From Eubacterium sp. (GTDB lineage Bacteria; Bacillota; Clostridia; Lachnospirales; Lachnospiraceae), in contig DOVJ01000087.1 in the NCBI GenBank assembly GCA_003520145.1, positions 1 to 7,471 of the forward strand: DNA of 7,471 bases, given 5' to 3'. Below are positions 1 to 6,575 of the stretch, one piece after another; positions within the stretch are counted from its first letter, which is position 1; every line of letters begins with the position of its first letter. The position numbers were made by a program, and so were the translations under genes. The notes under the pieces were generated by a model. The model was not told the DNA's origin, did not search any database, and worked only from the letters and a program-made list of their open reading frames with translations.

Positions 1-869
1 TTATAGGCGATGACAGCATATATGCAGATGCTGAGATACTTTCGATGGTTGCGGATGTTCTTCTTGATAATGGTCTTAAGGAGTTCATAATCGAGATAAG
101 CGATGTGAATTATTTCAAGGGGCTCCTTATAGAAGCTGGTATAGACCATATGGCTGGAGAATTGAGAGATCTTATACAGGAGAAGAATTACTTCGGAGTA
201 GGTGAGCTTCTAAAAAGCAGCGGTGTATCTGATGCGCAGGCTAAGAAGATTATGAGTCTTACTACGCTTTTTGGTTCTGGAGATGTTCTTTGTAAGGCAA
301 GAAGTCTTACTGATAACGAAACGGCTCTTAAGGCTATAGACAGACTTGAGAAGATATATGAACTTATTACTAAGATGGGCTTTGCGAAGTATGTTACTTT
401 TGACCTTGGTATGCTTGGCAATCTTGATTATTATACAGGTATTACTTTCAGGGCTTATACATATGGCCTTGGCGATCCTATTGTTAATGGTGGCCGTTAT
501 GATGAGCTTCTTCGCCAGTTCGGCAAGGATACTTATGCTATAGGCTTTAGTATCACATCTGAGCAGTTCCTGCTTGCACTCGAGAGACAGCATATCAATG
601 TGTCTATAGGTAAACCTGACACTATGGTGTTGTTTGATCCTGAGTTTTTTGAACTTGCTATGGGTATCGTGAGAGAACATCGTATGTCCGGTATGAATGT
701 TAACTGTATAAAGCGTGACCCTGATAAGCATATGGATAATTATCTTGAGTATGCGAAGCGTAACAATATAGGCGGTATCCTCTATGTGGGTGATACTGAT
801 AATCTGACCATAATTGAAGTTGCCGATGGTAAACAGACAAGTGTTAAGATAAGTGAAATTATGAATTAA
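1..869 (+). CDS. hisZ: ATP phosphoribosyltransferase regulatory subunit HisZ (5' partial)
   Basis: HisZ is a catalytically inactive histidyl-tRNA synthetase paralogue that binds short-form HisG to form the cytoplasmic hetero-octameric ATP phosphoribosyltransferase and passes on histidine feedback inhibition. The frame is open to the window edge (first full codon at 3), so the ATG at 45 is internal. 288 residues are visible, and by family length roughly the first 100-130 are missing. Seen directly: a GDDSIYADAE-like stretch at the edge, then FFKGL-like 'YFKGLLIEAG', the HisRS/HisZ signature 'LDYYTGITFRAY', and 'GGRYDELLRQFG' followed by 'AIGFSI'. A C-terminal region of about 80 residues follows, in place of a full HisRS anticodon-binding domain. 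It is the first visible gene of the his operon, 20 nt before hisG. A true hisS is less likely, given the pairing with short HisG and the weakly conserved C-terminus. Confidence 0.93.
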   Translation, partial: IGDDSIYADAEILSMVADVLLDNGLKEFIIEISDVNYFKGLLIEAGIDHMAGELRDLIQEKNYFGVGELLKSSGVSDAQAKKIMSLTTLFGSGDVLCKARSLTDNETALKAIDRLEKIYELITKMGFAKYVTFDLGMLGNLDYYTGITFRAYTYGLGDPIVNGGRYDELLRQFGKDTYAIGFSITSEQFLLALERQHINVSIGKPDTMVLFDPEFFELAMGIVREHRMSGMNVNCIKRDPDKHMDNYLEYAKRNNIGGILYVGDTDNLTIIEVADGKQTSVKISEIMN

Positions 870-879
870 TATCAGAATT

Positions 880-884
880 GAGGA
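880..884 (+). promoter_or_regulatory. Ribosome binding site of hisG
   Basis: GAGGA lies 5 nt before the ATG at 890. It favours that ATG over the in-frame TTG at 878, which would sit upstream of and overlap this site. Confidence 0.75.
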
Positions 885-889
885 ATACT

Positions 890-1528
890 ATGAGATATAT
901 AACTGTTGCTCTGGCAAAGGGCCGACTTGCCAAGAAGACTATGGAGATATTTGAGAAAATCGGTATAACATGTGAGGAGATGAAGGATCCTACTTCAAGA
1001 AAGCTTATCTTTGTAAATGAAGAGTTAGGCTTTAAGTTCTTTCTCGCTAAGGCAAGTGATGTGCCAACTTATGTTGAGTATGGATCTGCGGATATAGGCA
1101 TCGTTGGCAAAGATACTATACTTGAAGAAGGAAGAAGTCTATATGAGATATATGACCTTCAGGTTGGCAAGTGTCGTATGTGCGTATGCGGACCTGCAAG
1201 TGCCAAGGAGCTACTTGAACATCATGAACTTATAAGAGTTGCAACCAAGTATCCGAATATAGCAAAGAATCACTTTTATAACAGGAAACATCAGACTGTA
1301 GAGATCATCAAGCTAAACGGTTCTGTTGAGCTTGCACCGATAGTAGGACTTGCAGATGTTATCGTGGATATAGTTGAGACCGGTACAACTCTTAAGGAAA
1401 ATGGACTTGAGGTCTTAGAAGAGGTTGAACCACTTTCAGCAAGAATTGTTGTTAATCAGGTCAGCATGAAGATGGAACAGGAAAGGATCATGAAGATCAT
1501 AGAAGATATCAGGAGATTGGGAATATGA
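890..1528 (+). CDS. hisG: ATP phosphoribosyltransferase catalytic subunit, short form (HisG-S)
   Basis: Catalyses the first committed step of histidine synthesis, ATP + PRPP to phosphoribosyl-ATP + PPi. The protein is 212 residues from the ATG at 890, which is the short HisG length: the C-terminal regulatory ACT-like domain of long HisG is absent, so it should depend on HisZ encoded just upstream. Motifs seen: 'ALAKGRL' at residues 7-13, 'DVPTYVEYGSADIGIVGKD' at about 57-75, and the PRPP-binding loop 'DIVETGTTLKENG' at about 160-172. The start follows GAGGA, and the protein then begins MRYITVALAKGR as expected for the family; a TTG at 878 would add four residues but has no proper ribosome site. 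The stop overlaps the hisD start (ATGA, 1525-1528), implying coupled translation. Confidence 0.97.
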   Translation: MRYITVALAKGRLAKKTMEIFEKIGITCEEMKDPTSRKLIFVNEELGFKFFLAKASDVPTYVEYGSADIGIVGKDTILEEGRSLYEIYDLQVGKCRMCVCGPASAKELLEHHELIRVATKYPNIAKNHFYNRKHQTVEIIKLNGSVELAPIVGLADVIVDIVETGTTLKENGLEVLEEVEPLSARIVVNQVSMKMEQERIMKIIEDIRRLGI

Positions 1529-2814
1529 GAATAGTAGAATTAAACGAAAGCAGTATTAAAAACATACTTGATAATATGTTGAAGAGAAGCTCTAATAATT
1601 ATGGGGATTTTGAAGCCACAGTAGCTGATATTATCGAGAATATTAAGACTAAGGGTGATGAGGCGCTCTTTGATTATACCAAGAGATTCGATAAAGCTTC
1701 TATAGATGCTTCTTGTATTAGAGTTACCAAAGAAGAGATAGATGAAGCTTTTTCTTTGGTTGGCGAAGAACTTGTGGAGGTTATGAAGAAGTCTCTTAAG
1801 AATATCAAAGAGTATCATGAACTTCAGAAGAGAAACAGTTGGTTTGAGACTAAGCCTAATGGTATACTTCTCGGACAGAAGGTAAGCGCTCTTAAAACCG
1901 TAGGTGTATATGTTCCGGGTGGTAAGGCTGTATATCCTTCAAGTGTTATGATGAATATCATACCTGCTAAGGTTGCCGGTGTTGAGAAGATAGTTATGAC
2001 TACACCTCCTAACAGTGAGGGCAAGGTTGCACCTTCAACTTTAGTTGCTGCATCGTTGGCTGGTGCTGATGAGATCTACAAGTGCGGTGGTGCACAGGCG
2101 ATTGCGGCTTTGGCTTATGGAACGAAGAGTATCCCTAAGGTTGACAAGATAGTGGGACCTGGCAATATATTTGTTGCTTTGGCTAAGAAGATGGTTTATG
2201 GACATGTTGGTATAGATTCTATCGCTGGTCCGAGCGAAATTCTTGTGCTTGCTGATGAAACTGCAAATCCAAGATATGTTGCAGCAGATCTTCTTTCACA
2301 GGCTGAACATGATGAGATGGCTAGTGCTATTCTTGTGACGAATAGCATGGAGCTTGCAAAGGCCGTAAGTGATGAAGTGGACGGCTTCGTGAAGGTGCTG
2401 TCAAGATCAGAGATTATAAGCAAGTCTCTGGATAATTATGGATATATACTTGTTGCTAAGGATATGCAGGCGGCTTACAGTGTGGTTGATGAGATTGCAC
2501 CTGAACATCTTGAGATTCTTACAGCTAATCCTTTTGATTCCATGACACGTATTCACAATGCGGGTGCTATGTTCCTCGGACAGTATTCGAGTGAGCCTCT
2601 TGGCGACTACTTCGCAGGTCCTAATCATGTGCTTCCTACGAATGGTACTGCCAGATTCTTCTCACCTTTGTCTGTTGATGATTTTGTTAAGAAGTCAAGT
2701 GTTATCTACTATTCGAGAGAAGCACTTGAAGCTGTACATAAGGATATAGAGACATTTGCAACAGCTGAAAAACTCACGGCGCACGCAAACTCTATTAAGG
2801 TGAGATTTGAATAA
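1525..2814 (+). CDS. hisD: Histidinol dehydrogenase
   Basis: Zinc enzyme catalysing the last two oxidations, L-histidinol to L-histidinal to L-histidine, with two NAD+. Its 429 residues match the family's usual length. Motifs in order: 'YVPGGKAVYPSSVMMN' (about 129-144), 'CGGAQAIAALAYGT' (187-200), 'VGPGNIFVALAK' (210-221), 'GIDSIAGPSE' (229-238), 'LLSQAEHD' (256-263), 'PEHLEIL' (326-332), and 'GPNHVLPTNGTARFFS' (365-380). By comparison with the E. coli enzyme, the metal ligands correspond to Q259, H262, D361 and H420, and the catalytic pair to E327-H328; all are present. An AGGAG at 1511-1515 lies inside the end of hisG, 9 nt before the start, and the ATGA overlap with hisG indicates coupling. 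The gene looks intact and active. Confidence 0.98.
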   Translation: MRIVELNESSIKNILDNMLKRSSNNYGDFEATVADIIENIKTKGDEALFDYTKRFDKASIDASCIRVTKEEIDEAFSLVGEELVEVMKKSLKNIKEYHELQKRNSWFETKPNGILLGQKVSALKTVGVYVPGGKAVYPSSVMMNIIPAKVAGVEKIVMTTPPNSEGKVAPSTLVAASLAGADEIYKCGGAQAIAALAYGTKSIPKVDKIVGPGNIFVALAKKMVYGHVGIDSIAGPSEILVLADETANPRYVAADLLSQAEHDEMASAILVTNSMELAKAVSDEVDGFVKVLSRSEIISKSLDNYGYILVAKDMQAAYSVVDEIAPEHLEILTANPFDSMTRIHNAGAMFLGQYSSEPLGDYFAGPNHVLPTNGTARFFSPLSVDDFVKKSSVIYYSREALEAVHKDIETFATAEKLTAHANSIKVRFE

Positions 2815-2835
2815 TAATTGTAAATGTGATATAAT
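2808..2835 (+). promoter_or_regulatory. Candidate internal promoter ahead of hisB (sigma-A type, extended -10)
   Basis: A perfect TATAAT at 2830-2835 is preceded by TG at 2827-2828 (TGATATAAT, extended -10). A partial -35, TTGAAT, lies at 2808-2813, giving a 16-nt spacer; the -35 overlaps the last codons of hisD. It lies in the only sizeable gap of the operon (2815-2885), 51 nt before the hisB start. Predicted transcription start is near 2842, giving a leader of about 44 nt. No transcript data are available here. Confidence 0.55.
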
Positions 2836-2876
2836 CAAAGATGATGGTTAAGCCAACACGTGTTTTGAAGATATAT

Positions 2877-2883
2877 GGAGGAG
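2877..2883 (+). promoter_or_regulatory. Strong ribosome binding site of hisB
   Basis: GGAGGAG lies directly before the ATG at 2886; the GGAGG core ends 4 nt from it, a slightly short spacing. It decides the hisB start against the ATGs at 2841 and 2844, which have no comparable site and lie at the predicted transcription start. Confidence 0.75.
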
Positions 2884-2885
2884 AT

Positions 2886-3473
2886 ATGAGTAGAACAGCT
2901 TCTATTGAAAGAGAAACTAAAGAGACTAAGATTACTGTGACTATCAATCTTGATGGTAAGGGTAAAAGTGATATAGATACCGGAATAGGCTTCTTTGATC
3001 ACATGCTTGCAGGCTTTGCAAAGCACGGTCTGTTCGATCTTACTGTTAAGGCTAAGGGTGATCTCACTGTTGATTGTCACCATACCATAGAAGATACCGG
3101 TATTGTTCTTGGTCAGGCTATAGCTAAGGCTTTAGGTGATAAGAAGGGTATCGTAAGATATGGCCATTCTATACTTCCTATGGATGATGCTTTGGTCTGC
3201 GTGGCTATCGATCTTTGCAACAGACCTTATATGGTATTTGATGCTGATATGCTCTCTGACAGAGTTGGTGAGATGGATACACAGATGGTGAAGGAGTTCT
3301 TCTATGCACTTTCATATTCTGCTATGATGAACATACATGTTAAGAAGCTTAACGGTCTTAATGATCATCACGTTATAGAAGCTATGTTCAAAGCATTTGC
3401 CAAGGCGCTTGATATGGCGACTACTGTTGATCCAAGAATTGAGGATGTTTTATCTACGAAAGGAACGATGTAA
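2886..3473 (+). CDS. hisB: Imidazoleglycerol-phosphate dehydratase
   Basis: Manganese enzyme converting imidazole glycerol phosphate to imidazole acetol phosphate. From the ATG at 2886 the protein is 195 residues, the standard monofunctional length, and it begins MSRTASIERETKET as homologues do; the in-frame ATG at 2841 would add 15 residues unlike the family. Motifs seen: 'DTGIGFFDHML' (31-41), 'DCHHTIEDTG' (63-72), 'MDDALV' (99-104), 'NGLNDHHVIEAMFKAFAKAL' (156-175), and the C-terminal 'STKGTM'. The two HH-rich metal-binding motifs (H65-H66 and H161-H162-x-x-E165) are intact. There is no fused histidinol-phosphate phosphatase domain. It has its own strong ribosome site and a candidate promoter, and ends 1 nt before hisA. 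Confidence 0.97.
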   Translation: MSRTASIERETKETKITVTINLDGKGKSDIDTGIGFFDHMLAGFAKHGLFDLTVKAKGDLTVDCHHTIEDTGIVLGQAIAKALGDKKGIVRYGHSILPMDDALVCVAIDLCNRPYMVFDADMLSDRVGEMDTQMVKEFFYALSYSAMMNIHVKKLNGLNDHHVIEAMFKAFAKALDMATTVDPRIEDVLSTKGTM

Positions 3474-3474
3474 T

Positions 3475-4191
3475 ATGAAACTGTTTCCGGCTATTGATAT
3501 TAAGGGTGGAGAATGCGTAAGACTTAAGCAGGGTGTATTTAGTGACGCTACTGTTTATTCGAAGAATCCTGTTATGGTTGCAAGGGAATTCGAGAGCATG
3601 GGTGCATCTTTCATACATCTTGTTGATCTGGATGGTTCTACTGCGGGCTATCAGGTCAATGCTGAGGTTATCATGGCTATCGCAAGTGAGGTGTCTATAC
3701 CTGTTGAGCTTGGTGGCGGTATAAGAAGTCTTGATGATATCAAGAGACTTCTTGATCTGGGCGTATATAGATGTATCATAGGAACTATGGCTGTTGAGAA
3801 ACCTGAATTTGTAGCAGATGCTATAAAGCGCTTTGGAGCTGATCATATAGTTGTCGGACTTGATGCGAAGAATGGTTTTGTGGCTACACATGGTTGGGAG
3901 AAAGTCAGTACAGTTTCTGCTGTAAGTCTTGGAAAAACCATGAAAGAGATGGGCGTTAAGACTGTCATATATACAGATATATCTAAGGATGGTATGCTTA
4001 GCGGACCTAATTTTGATAAGACCAAGGAACTTATGGATGAAACTGGTCTTGATATAGTTGCATCAGGTGGTATATCAAGTATAGATGATCTTAAGAAGCT
4101 TGACGAACTTGGTATATACGGTGCTGTTATGGGCAAGGCCATATATGAAAAGAAGATAGACTTAAGAGAAGCATGTGCTTTATTCAGATAA
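3475..4191 (+). CDS. hisA: ProFAR isomerase (HisA)
   Basis: A TIM-barrel enzyme that opens the ribose of ProFAR by an Amadori rearrangement to give PRFAR. The 238-residue length is typical. The first catalytic aspartate D8 lies in 'FPAIDIKGG', the second D130 in 'VVGLDAKNG', and T167 lies in 'IYTDISKDGM'. Both phosphate-binding loops are present ('ELGGGIRS' about 78-85; 'VASGGISS' about 195-202), as is 'MGKAIYE' near the end. The ATG at 3475 is chosen because it gives the canonical MKLFPAID start and follows GAAAGGA (3458-3464) with a 10-nt gap; an open frame reaches further upstream but lies over hisB. 'VHxWEK'-like 'THGWEK' favours HisA over HisF. No defect is seen. Confidence 0.97.
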   Translation: MKLFPAIDIKGGECVRLKQGVFSDATVYSKNPVMVAREFESMGASFIHLVDLDGSTAGYQVNAEVIMAIASEVSIPVELGGGIRSLDDIKRLLDLGVYRCIIGTMAVEKPEFVADAIKRFGADHIVVGLDAKNGFVATHGWEKVSTVSAVSLGKTMKEMGVKTVIYTDISKDGMLSGPNFDKTKELMDETGLDIVASGGISSIDDLKKLDELGIYGAVMGKAIYEKKIDLREACALFR

Positions 4192-4194
4192 AAG

Positions 4195-4200
4195 AAGGGA
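4195..4200 (+). promoter_or_regulatory. Ribosome binding site of hisIE
   Basis: AAGGGA in the 19-nt hisA-hisIE gap, 10 nt before the ATG at 4211. It supports that start over the in-frame TTGs at 4175 (inside hisA) and 4202 (only 1 nt from this site). Confidence 0.6.
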
Positions 4201-4210
4201 ATTGTGTGAG

Positions 4211-4765
4211 ATGAAGAAGATCATCCCGTTGATTTATATAAAAGACTTGAAGGCATATAAGGATAAGGCCTGCAAGGAAGCTTATGATATGGAAGTCCTT
4301 GACTTAGTTGAGAAGTACGAGGTTGCGGGCGCAGATGAGATTGCTCTATATGACTTATCATATGATGACGCAAGTCACGATGCATTTATAGGGCTGGTTA
4401 GGCAGATTGCCAACAGCATAGATGTAGCCATGATAGTGGGTGGTCGCGTTCTTAGAACAGAGGATGTTAAGAAGTATCTCTATGCGGGTGCGAAGGCAAG
4501 CTTCCTCTGTGCAGATGATGAGAATTCTATGGCGCTTAGAACTGAAGTGAGCGATAGATTCGGTTATGAGAAGGTGTATGTGTTCGATGAGAAGGGCGAG
4601 GTGTCTTTCGAGAAGAATAAGACTATGACCTTAAAAAACACAACTGATGAGAATGCGATTCAGGTGTACGAAGACCTGGGCTTTGATATATATGAGCTTA
4701 AGAGTAGCTTGAGAGCTCAGGGCATCGAGGTCAATATCTTCGAGAGCAATATTGATTTCTCTGAA
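4211..4765 (+). other. Degenerate, shortened HisF-like half-barrel region of the HisIE protein
   Basis: Codes for residues 1 to about 185. The first roughly 128 residues align by eye to the first four (beta/alpha) units and strand 5 of HisF: a start like RIIxCLDVKDG (here IIPLIYIKDLK), a helix then 'GADEIALYDLS' (HisF: GxDELVFLDIT), 'IVGGRVLRTEDV' (HisF: TVGGGIR-EDI), 'YAGAKASFLCAD' (HisF: RAGADKVSINTA), and 'VYVFDEK' (HisF: VVVAIDAK). The tail 'ELKSSLRAQGIEVN' resembles the last HisF helix. Strands 6-8, roughly 70-80 residues, appear to be missing. The catalytic Asp of strand 1 is lost, while the strand-5 Asp (D126) is kept. Known: half-barrels of HisF can fold on their own. Inferred: a structural or docking role. 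Confidence 0.75.
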
Positions 4766-5365
4766 TTCAAGCTTCTTGATAACGGCCTCATACCAGTTAT
4801 CGTTCAGGATTATAAGACAGAAGAGGTTCTTATGCTTGCTTATATGAACAAGGTGTCTTTTGAGCAGACTATCAGGACCGGAATCATGACTTACTATAGC
4901 AGAAGCAGACAGGAACTTTGGGTTAAGGGTGAGACATCAGGTCACTATCAGTACCTTAAGTCTATGTCGATAGATTGCGATAACGATACGCTTCTTGCGA
5001 AGGTTAAGCAGATAGGCGCTGCGTGCCACACAGGTAACAGAAGCTGCTTCTATAGAGAGCTTGCGGCTAAGGAGTACAGTAACACTAATCCTCTGAAGGT
5101 ATTTGACAAGGTTATGGATACTATACTTGATCGCAAGAAGAATCCTAAGGAAGGCTCTTATACTAATTATCTCTTTGATAAGGGTATAGATAAGATTCTC
5201 AAAAAATGTGGTGAAGAGTGCACAGAGATCGTCATAGCTGCCAAGAATCCTGATAAGGAAGAGATTAAGTACGAGATAGCGGATTTCCTCTATCATGTAA
5301 TGGTTCTTATGGCTGTTAAAGACGTATCTTGGGATGAGATTATTACGGAATTAGACAGAAGATGA
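4211..5365 (+). CDS. hisIE: HisIE (phosphoribosyl-AMP cyclohydrolase / phosphoribosyl-ATP pyrophosphatase) with an N-terminal degenerate HisF-like region
   Basis: Bifunctional enzyme for the second and third pathway steps: HisE hydrolyses phosphoribosyl-ATP to phosphoribosyl-AMP + PPi, and HisI opens its purine ring to ProFAR. The protein is 384 residues, well above the roughly 200-220 of ordinary HisIE. HisI spans about 185-285: 'QDYKTEEVLMLAYMN' (199-213), 'YYSRSRQELWVKGETSGH' (228-245), the metal motif 'DCDND' (255-259), and the zinc-type cysteines C256, C272 ('ACHTGNRSC') and C279. HisE spans about 295-384: 'SYTNYLFDKGIDKILKK' (316-332), 'GEECTEIVIAAKN' (334-346), 'YEIADFLYHVMVLM' (354-367). 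Residues 1-180 resemble a shortened HisF: 'KKIIPLIYIKD' for strand 1, 'EKYEVAGADEIALYDLS', 'IVGGRVLRTED', 'VYVFDEK', then a HisF C-terminus-like 'ELKSSLRAQGIEVN'. The first catalytic Asp of HisF is replaced (Y9), so HisF activity is unlikely. The stop overlaps the next gene's start by ATGA. Confidence 0.94.
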   Translation: MKKIIPLIYIKDLKAYKDKACKEAYDMEVLDLVEKYEVAGADEIALYDLSYDDASHDAFIGLVRQIANSIDVAMIVGGRVLRTEDVKKYLYAGAKASFLCADDENSMALRTEVSDRFGYEKVYVFDEKGEVSFEKNKTMTLKNTTDENAIQVYEDLGFDIYELKSSLRAQGIEVNIFESNIDFSEFKLLDNGLIPVIVQDYKTEEVLMLAYMNKVSFEQTIRTGIMTYYSRSRQELWVKGETSGHYQYLKSMSIDCDNDTLLAKVKQIGAACHTGNRSCFYRELAAKEYSNTNPLKVFDKVMDTILDRKKNPKEGSYTNYLFDKGIDKILKKCGEECTEIVIAAKNPDKEEIKYEIADFLYHVMVLMAVKDVSWDEIITELDRR

Positions 5366-6492
5366 AAAGATATGTATTGACCAGGTACAGCGGCAGACGC
5401 CTCTGTGCCTGTTTTGAAAATAATATATGTACAAAGTTAGATGTCATAGATAATGAAAGTATCATAGGTAATATATATGTTGCGAGAGTGAGCAATATAG
5501 TTCCTAATATTCATGGCGCTTTTGTCAATCTATCTCCTGACTTCATAGCTTACTTTGATTATCAGGATAACAAGCCTATATTCCTGAATGATAAGAAGAA
5601 TGATAAGCTTGCTGTAGGTGATCGGATACTTGTGAAGGTTGTACGTGAGGCCTTCGGCAACAAACGGGCTGTAGTATCGTCGGACATATCGGTTAGAGGG
5701 CGTTATGGCGTATGTGATCTGTCTGGCAGGATAGGGATTTCGTCAAGAATAGAGGATAAGGCTAAGAAAGAAGAACTTCGGTCTGTTCTTAAGGAGTGCT
5801 TAAGCGAGTCGGGTACAGGCTTTGGTTATATAGTCAGAACTGTGGCCGCTAACGCAGATATAGAAGAGGTTAAGGCAGAGTGTTATCATCTTACAAAGAC
5901 GCTTAAGGATATAATCACTTATGCGAAAACTCGCGAACAATATACTGTTATGTTTGAGACTCTTGATCTAGAGACTATCTTTGGTGAAGACAATCCTGAG
6001 AGGGACAGTGAGATAATAACTGATTTAGAGGATATCTATGATAAGATAATAAGCAGCGGGTACTTTGATAATGTCAGACTCTATAAGGATGAATATGAGC
6101 TTTGTAAACTGTATAACTTTGATAAGTGGTATAATATGGCTACTGCAAGGCTTATACACCTTAAGTCTGGTGCATCTATAGTCATAGATCATGCTGAAGC
6201 TATGACTGTTATCGATGTGAATACCGGCAGTTCGAGAAAAAGCGATTTTCTGAAGACCAATATAGAAGCTATGGATATGATCATGTATCAATTAGTTCTT
6301 AGGAATATATCAGGAATCATCATAGTTGACTTCATCAATATGGGTGCCGATGATACAGCGACGCTTCTTGAACATATAGAGCTTGCTGTTAAGAAGGATA
6401 AGGTCGGTACTCACTTCGTGGATATGACTAAGCTTGCACTTTGTGAATTCACGAGAAGGAAAGTGAAGAGGTCACTTAGAGAACAATTATGA
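5362..6492 (+). CDS. rng: Short RNase E/G family endoribonuclease lacking the zinc-link and small domain
   Basis: Member of the RNase E/G family, which cuts single-stranded AU-rich RNA in mRNA decay and rRNA/tRNA maturation. The 376-residue protein has, in order, an S1-type RNA-binding domain (about 37-110: 'GNIYVARVSNIVPNIHGAFVNL' region, then 'VGDRILVKVVREAFGNKRAVVS'), an RNase H-like part with the 5'-phosphate-sensor pair R159-T160 in 'GFGYIVRT', and the DNase I-like catalytic part. There D285 and N287 ('VIDVNTG') and D323 ('IIIVDFINM') match E. coli RNase E D303, N305 and D346. It ends at 'CEFTRRKVKRSLREQL', exactly where the zinc-link CPxCxG normally follows; no such cysteines are seen. 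The start shares ATGA with hisIE and has only a weak ribosome site, so coupling is likely. E. coli RNase G is about 489 residues; the gene name is given by family. Confidence 0.88.
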   Translation: MKRYVLTRYSGRRLCACFENNICTKLDVIDNESIIGNIYVARVSNIVPNIHGAFVNLSPDFIAYFDYQDNKPIFLNDKKNDKLAVGDRILVKVVREAFGNKRAVVSSDISVRGRYGVCDLSGRIGISSRIEDKAKKEELRSVLKECLSESGTGFGYIVRTVAANADIEEVKAECYHLTKTLKDIITYAKTREQYTVMFETLDLETIFGEDNPERDSEIITDLEDIYDKIISSGYFDNVRLYKDEYELCKLYNFDKWYNMATARLIHLKSGASIVIDHAEAMTVIDVNTGSSRKSDFLKTNIEAMDMIMYQLVLRNISGIIIVDFINMGADDTATLLEHIELAVKKDKVGTHFVDMTKLALCEFTRRKVKRSLREQL

Positions 6493-6507
6493 GTTTTTTT
6501 AGTGGCT

Positions 6508-6566
6508 GAGATAAAAGAACACCAGGATGAAATCTTGTGAATCATCCTGGTGTTTTTATTTATCTC
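6508..6566. terminator. Symmetric (bidirectional) intrinsic terminator between convergent units
   Basis: A perfect 12-bp stem pairs 6519-6530 (ACACCAGGATGA) with 6542-6553 around an 11-nt loop. On the + strand it is followed by TTTTT (6553-6557), and on the - strand by TTCTTTTAT. An outer 8-bp pairing, GAGATAAA (6508-6515) with TTTATCTC (6559-6566), extends the dyad through the A/T tracts. It lies between the RNase stop (6492) and the lepB stop (6576), so it can end both transcripts. Confidence 0.88.
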
Positions 6567-6575
6567 CGACTGAAA

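Noticed and set aside
210..731. 173-codon open frame on the - strand inside hisZ
   Set aside because: It lies opposite a well-supported HisZ frame, its protein has no recognisable motif, and its composition is what an antisense reading of this codon usage produces.
2841..2885. ATG at 2841 (or 2844) as the hisB start
   Set aside because: It would add 15 residues not seen in the family, lacks a ribosome site, and coincides with the predicted transcription start. The ATG at 2886 has GGAGGAG before it and gives the canonical N-terminus.
3397..3474. N-terminal extension of HisA from an upstream ATG
   Set aside because: This stretch is the end of hisB in another frame. HisA proteins begin at the MKLFPAID found at 3475.
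3454..3891. 145-codon and other - strand open frames opposite hisA and hisIE
   Set aside because: They overlap strongly supported enzymes, have no ribosome sites or family motifs, and look like antisense shadows.
6493..6500. Run of seven T directly after the RNase stop as a terminator
   Set aside because: No GC-rich hairpin precedes it. The true hairpin lies just downstream at 6519-6553.
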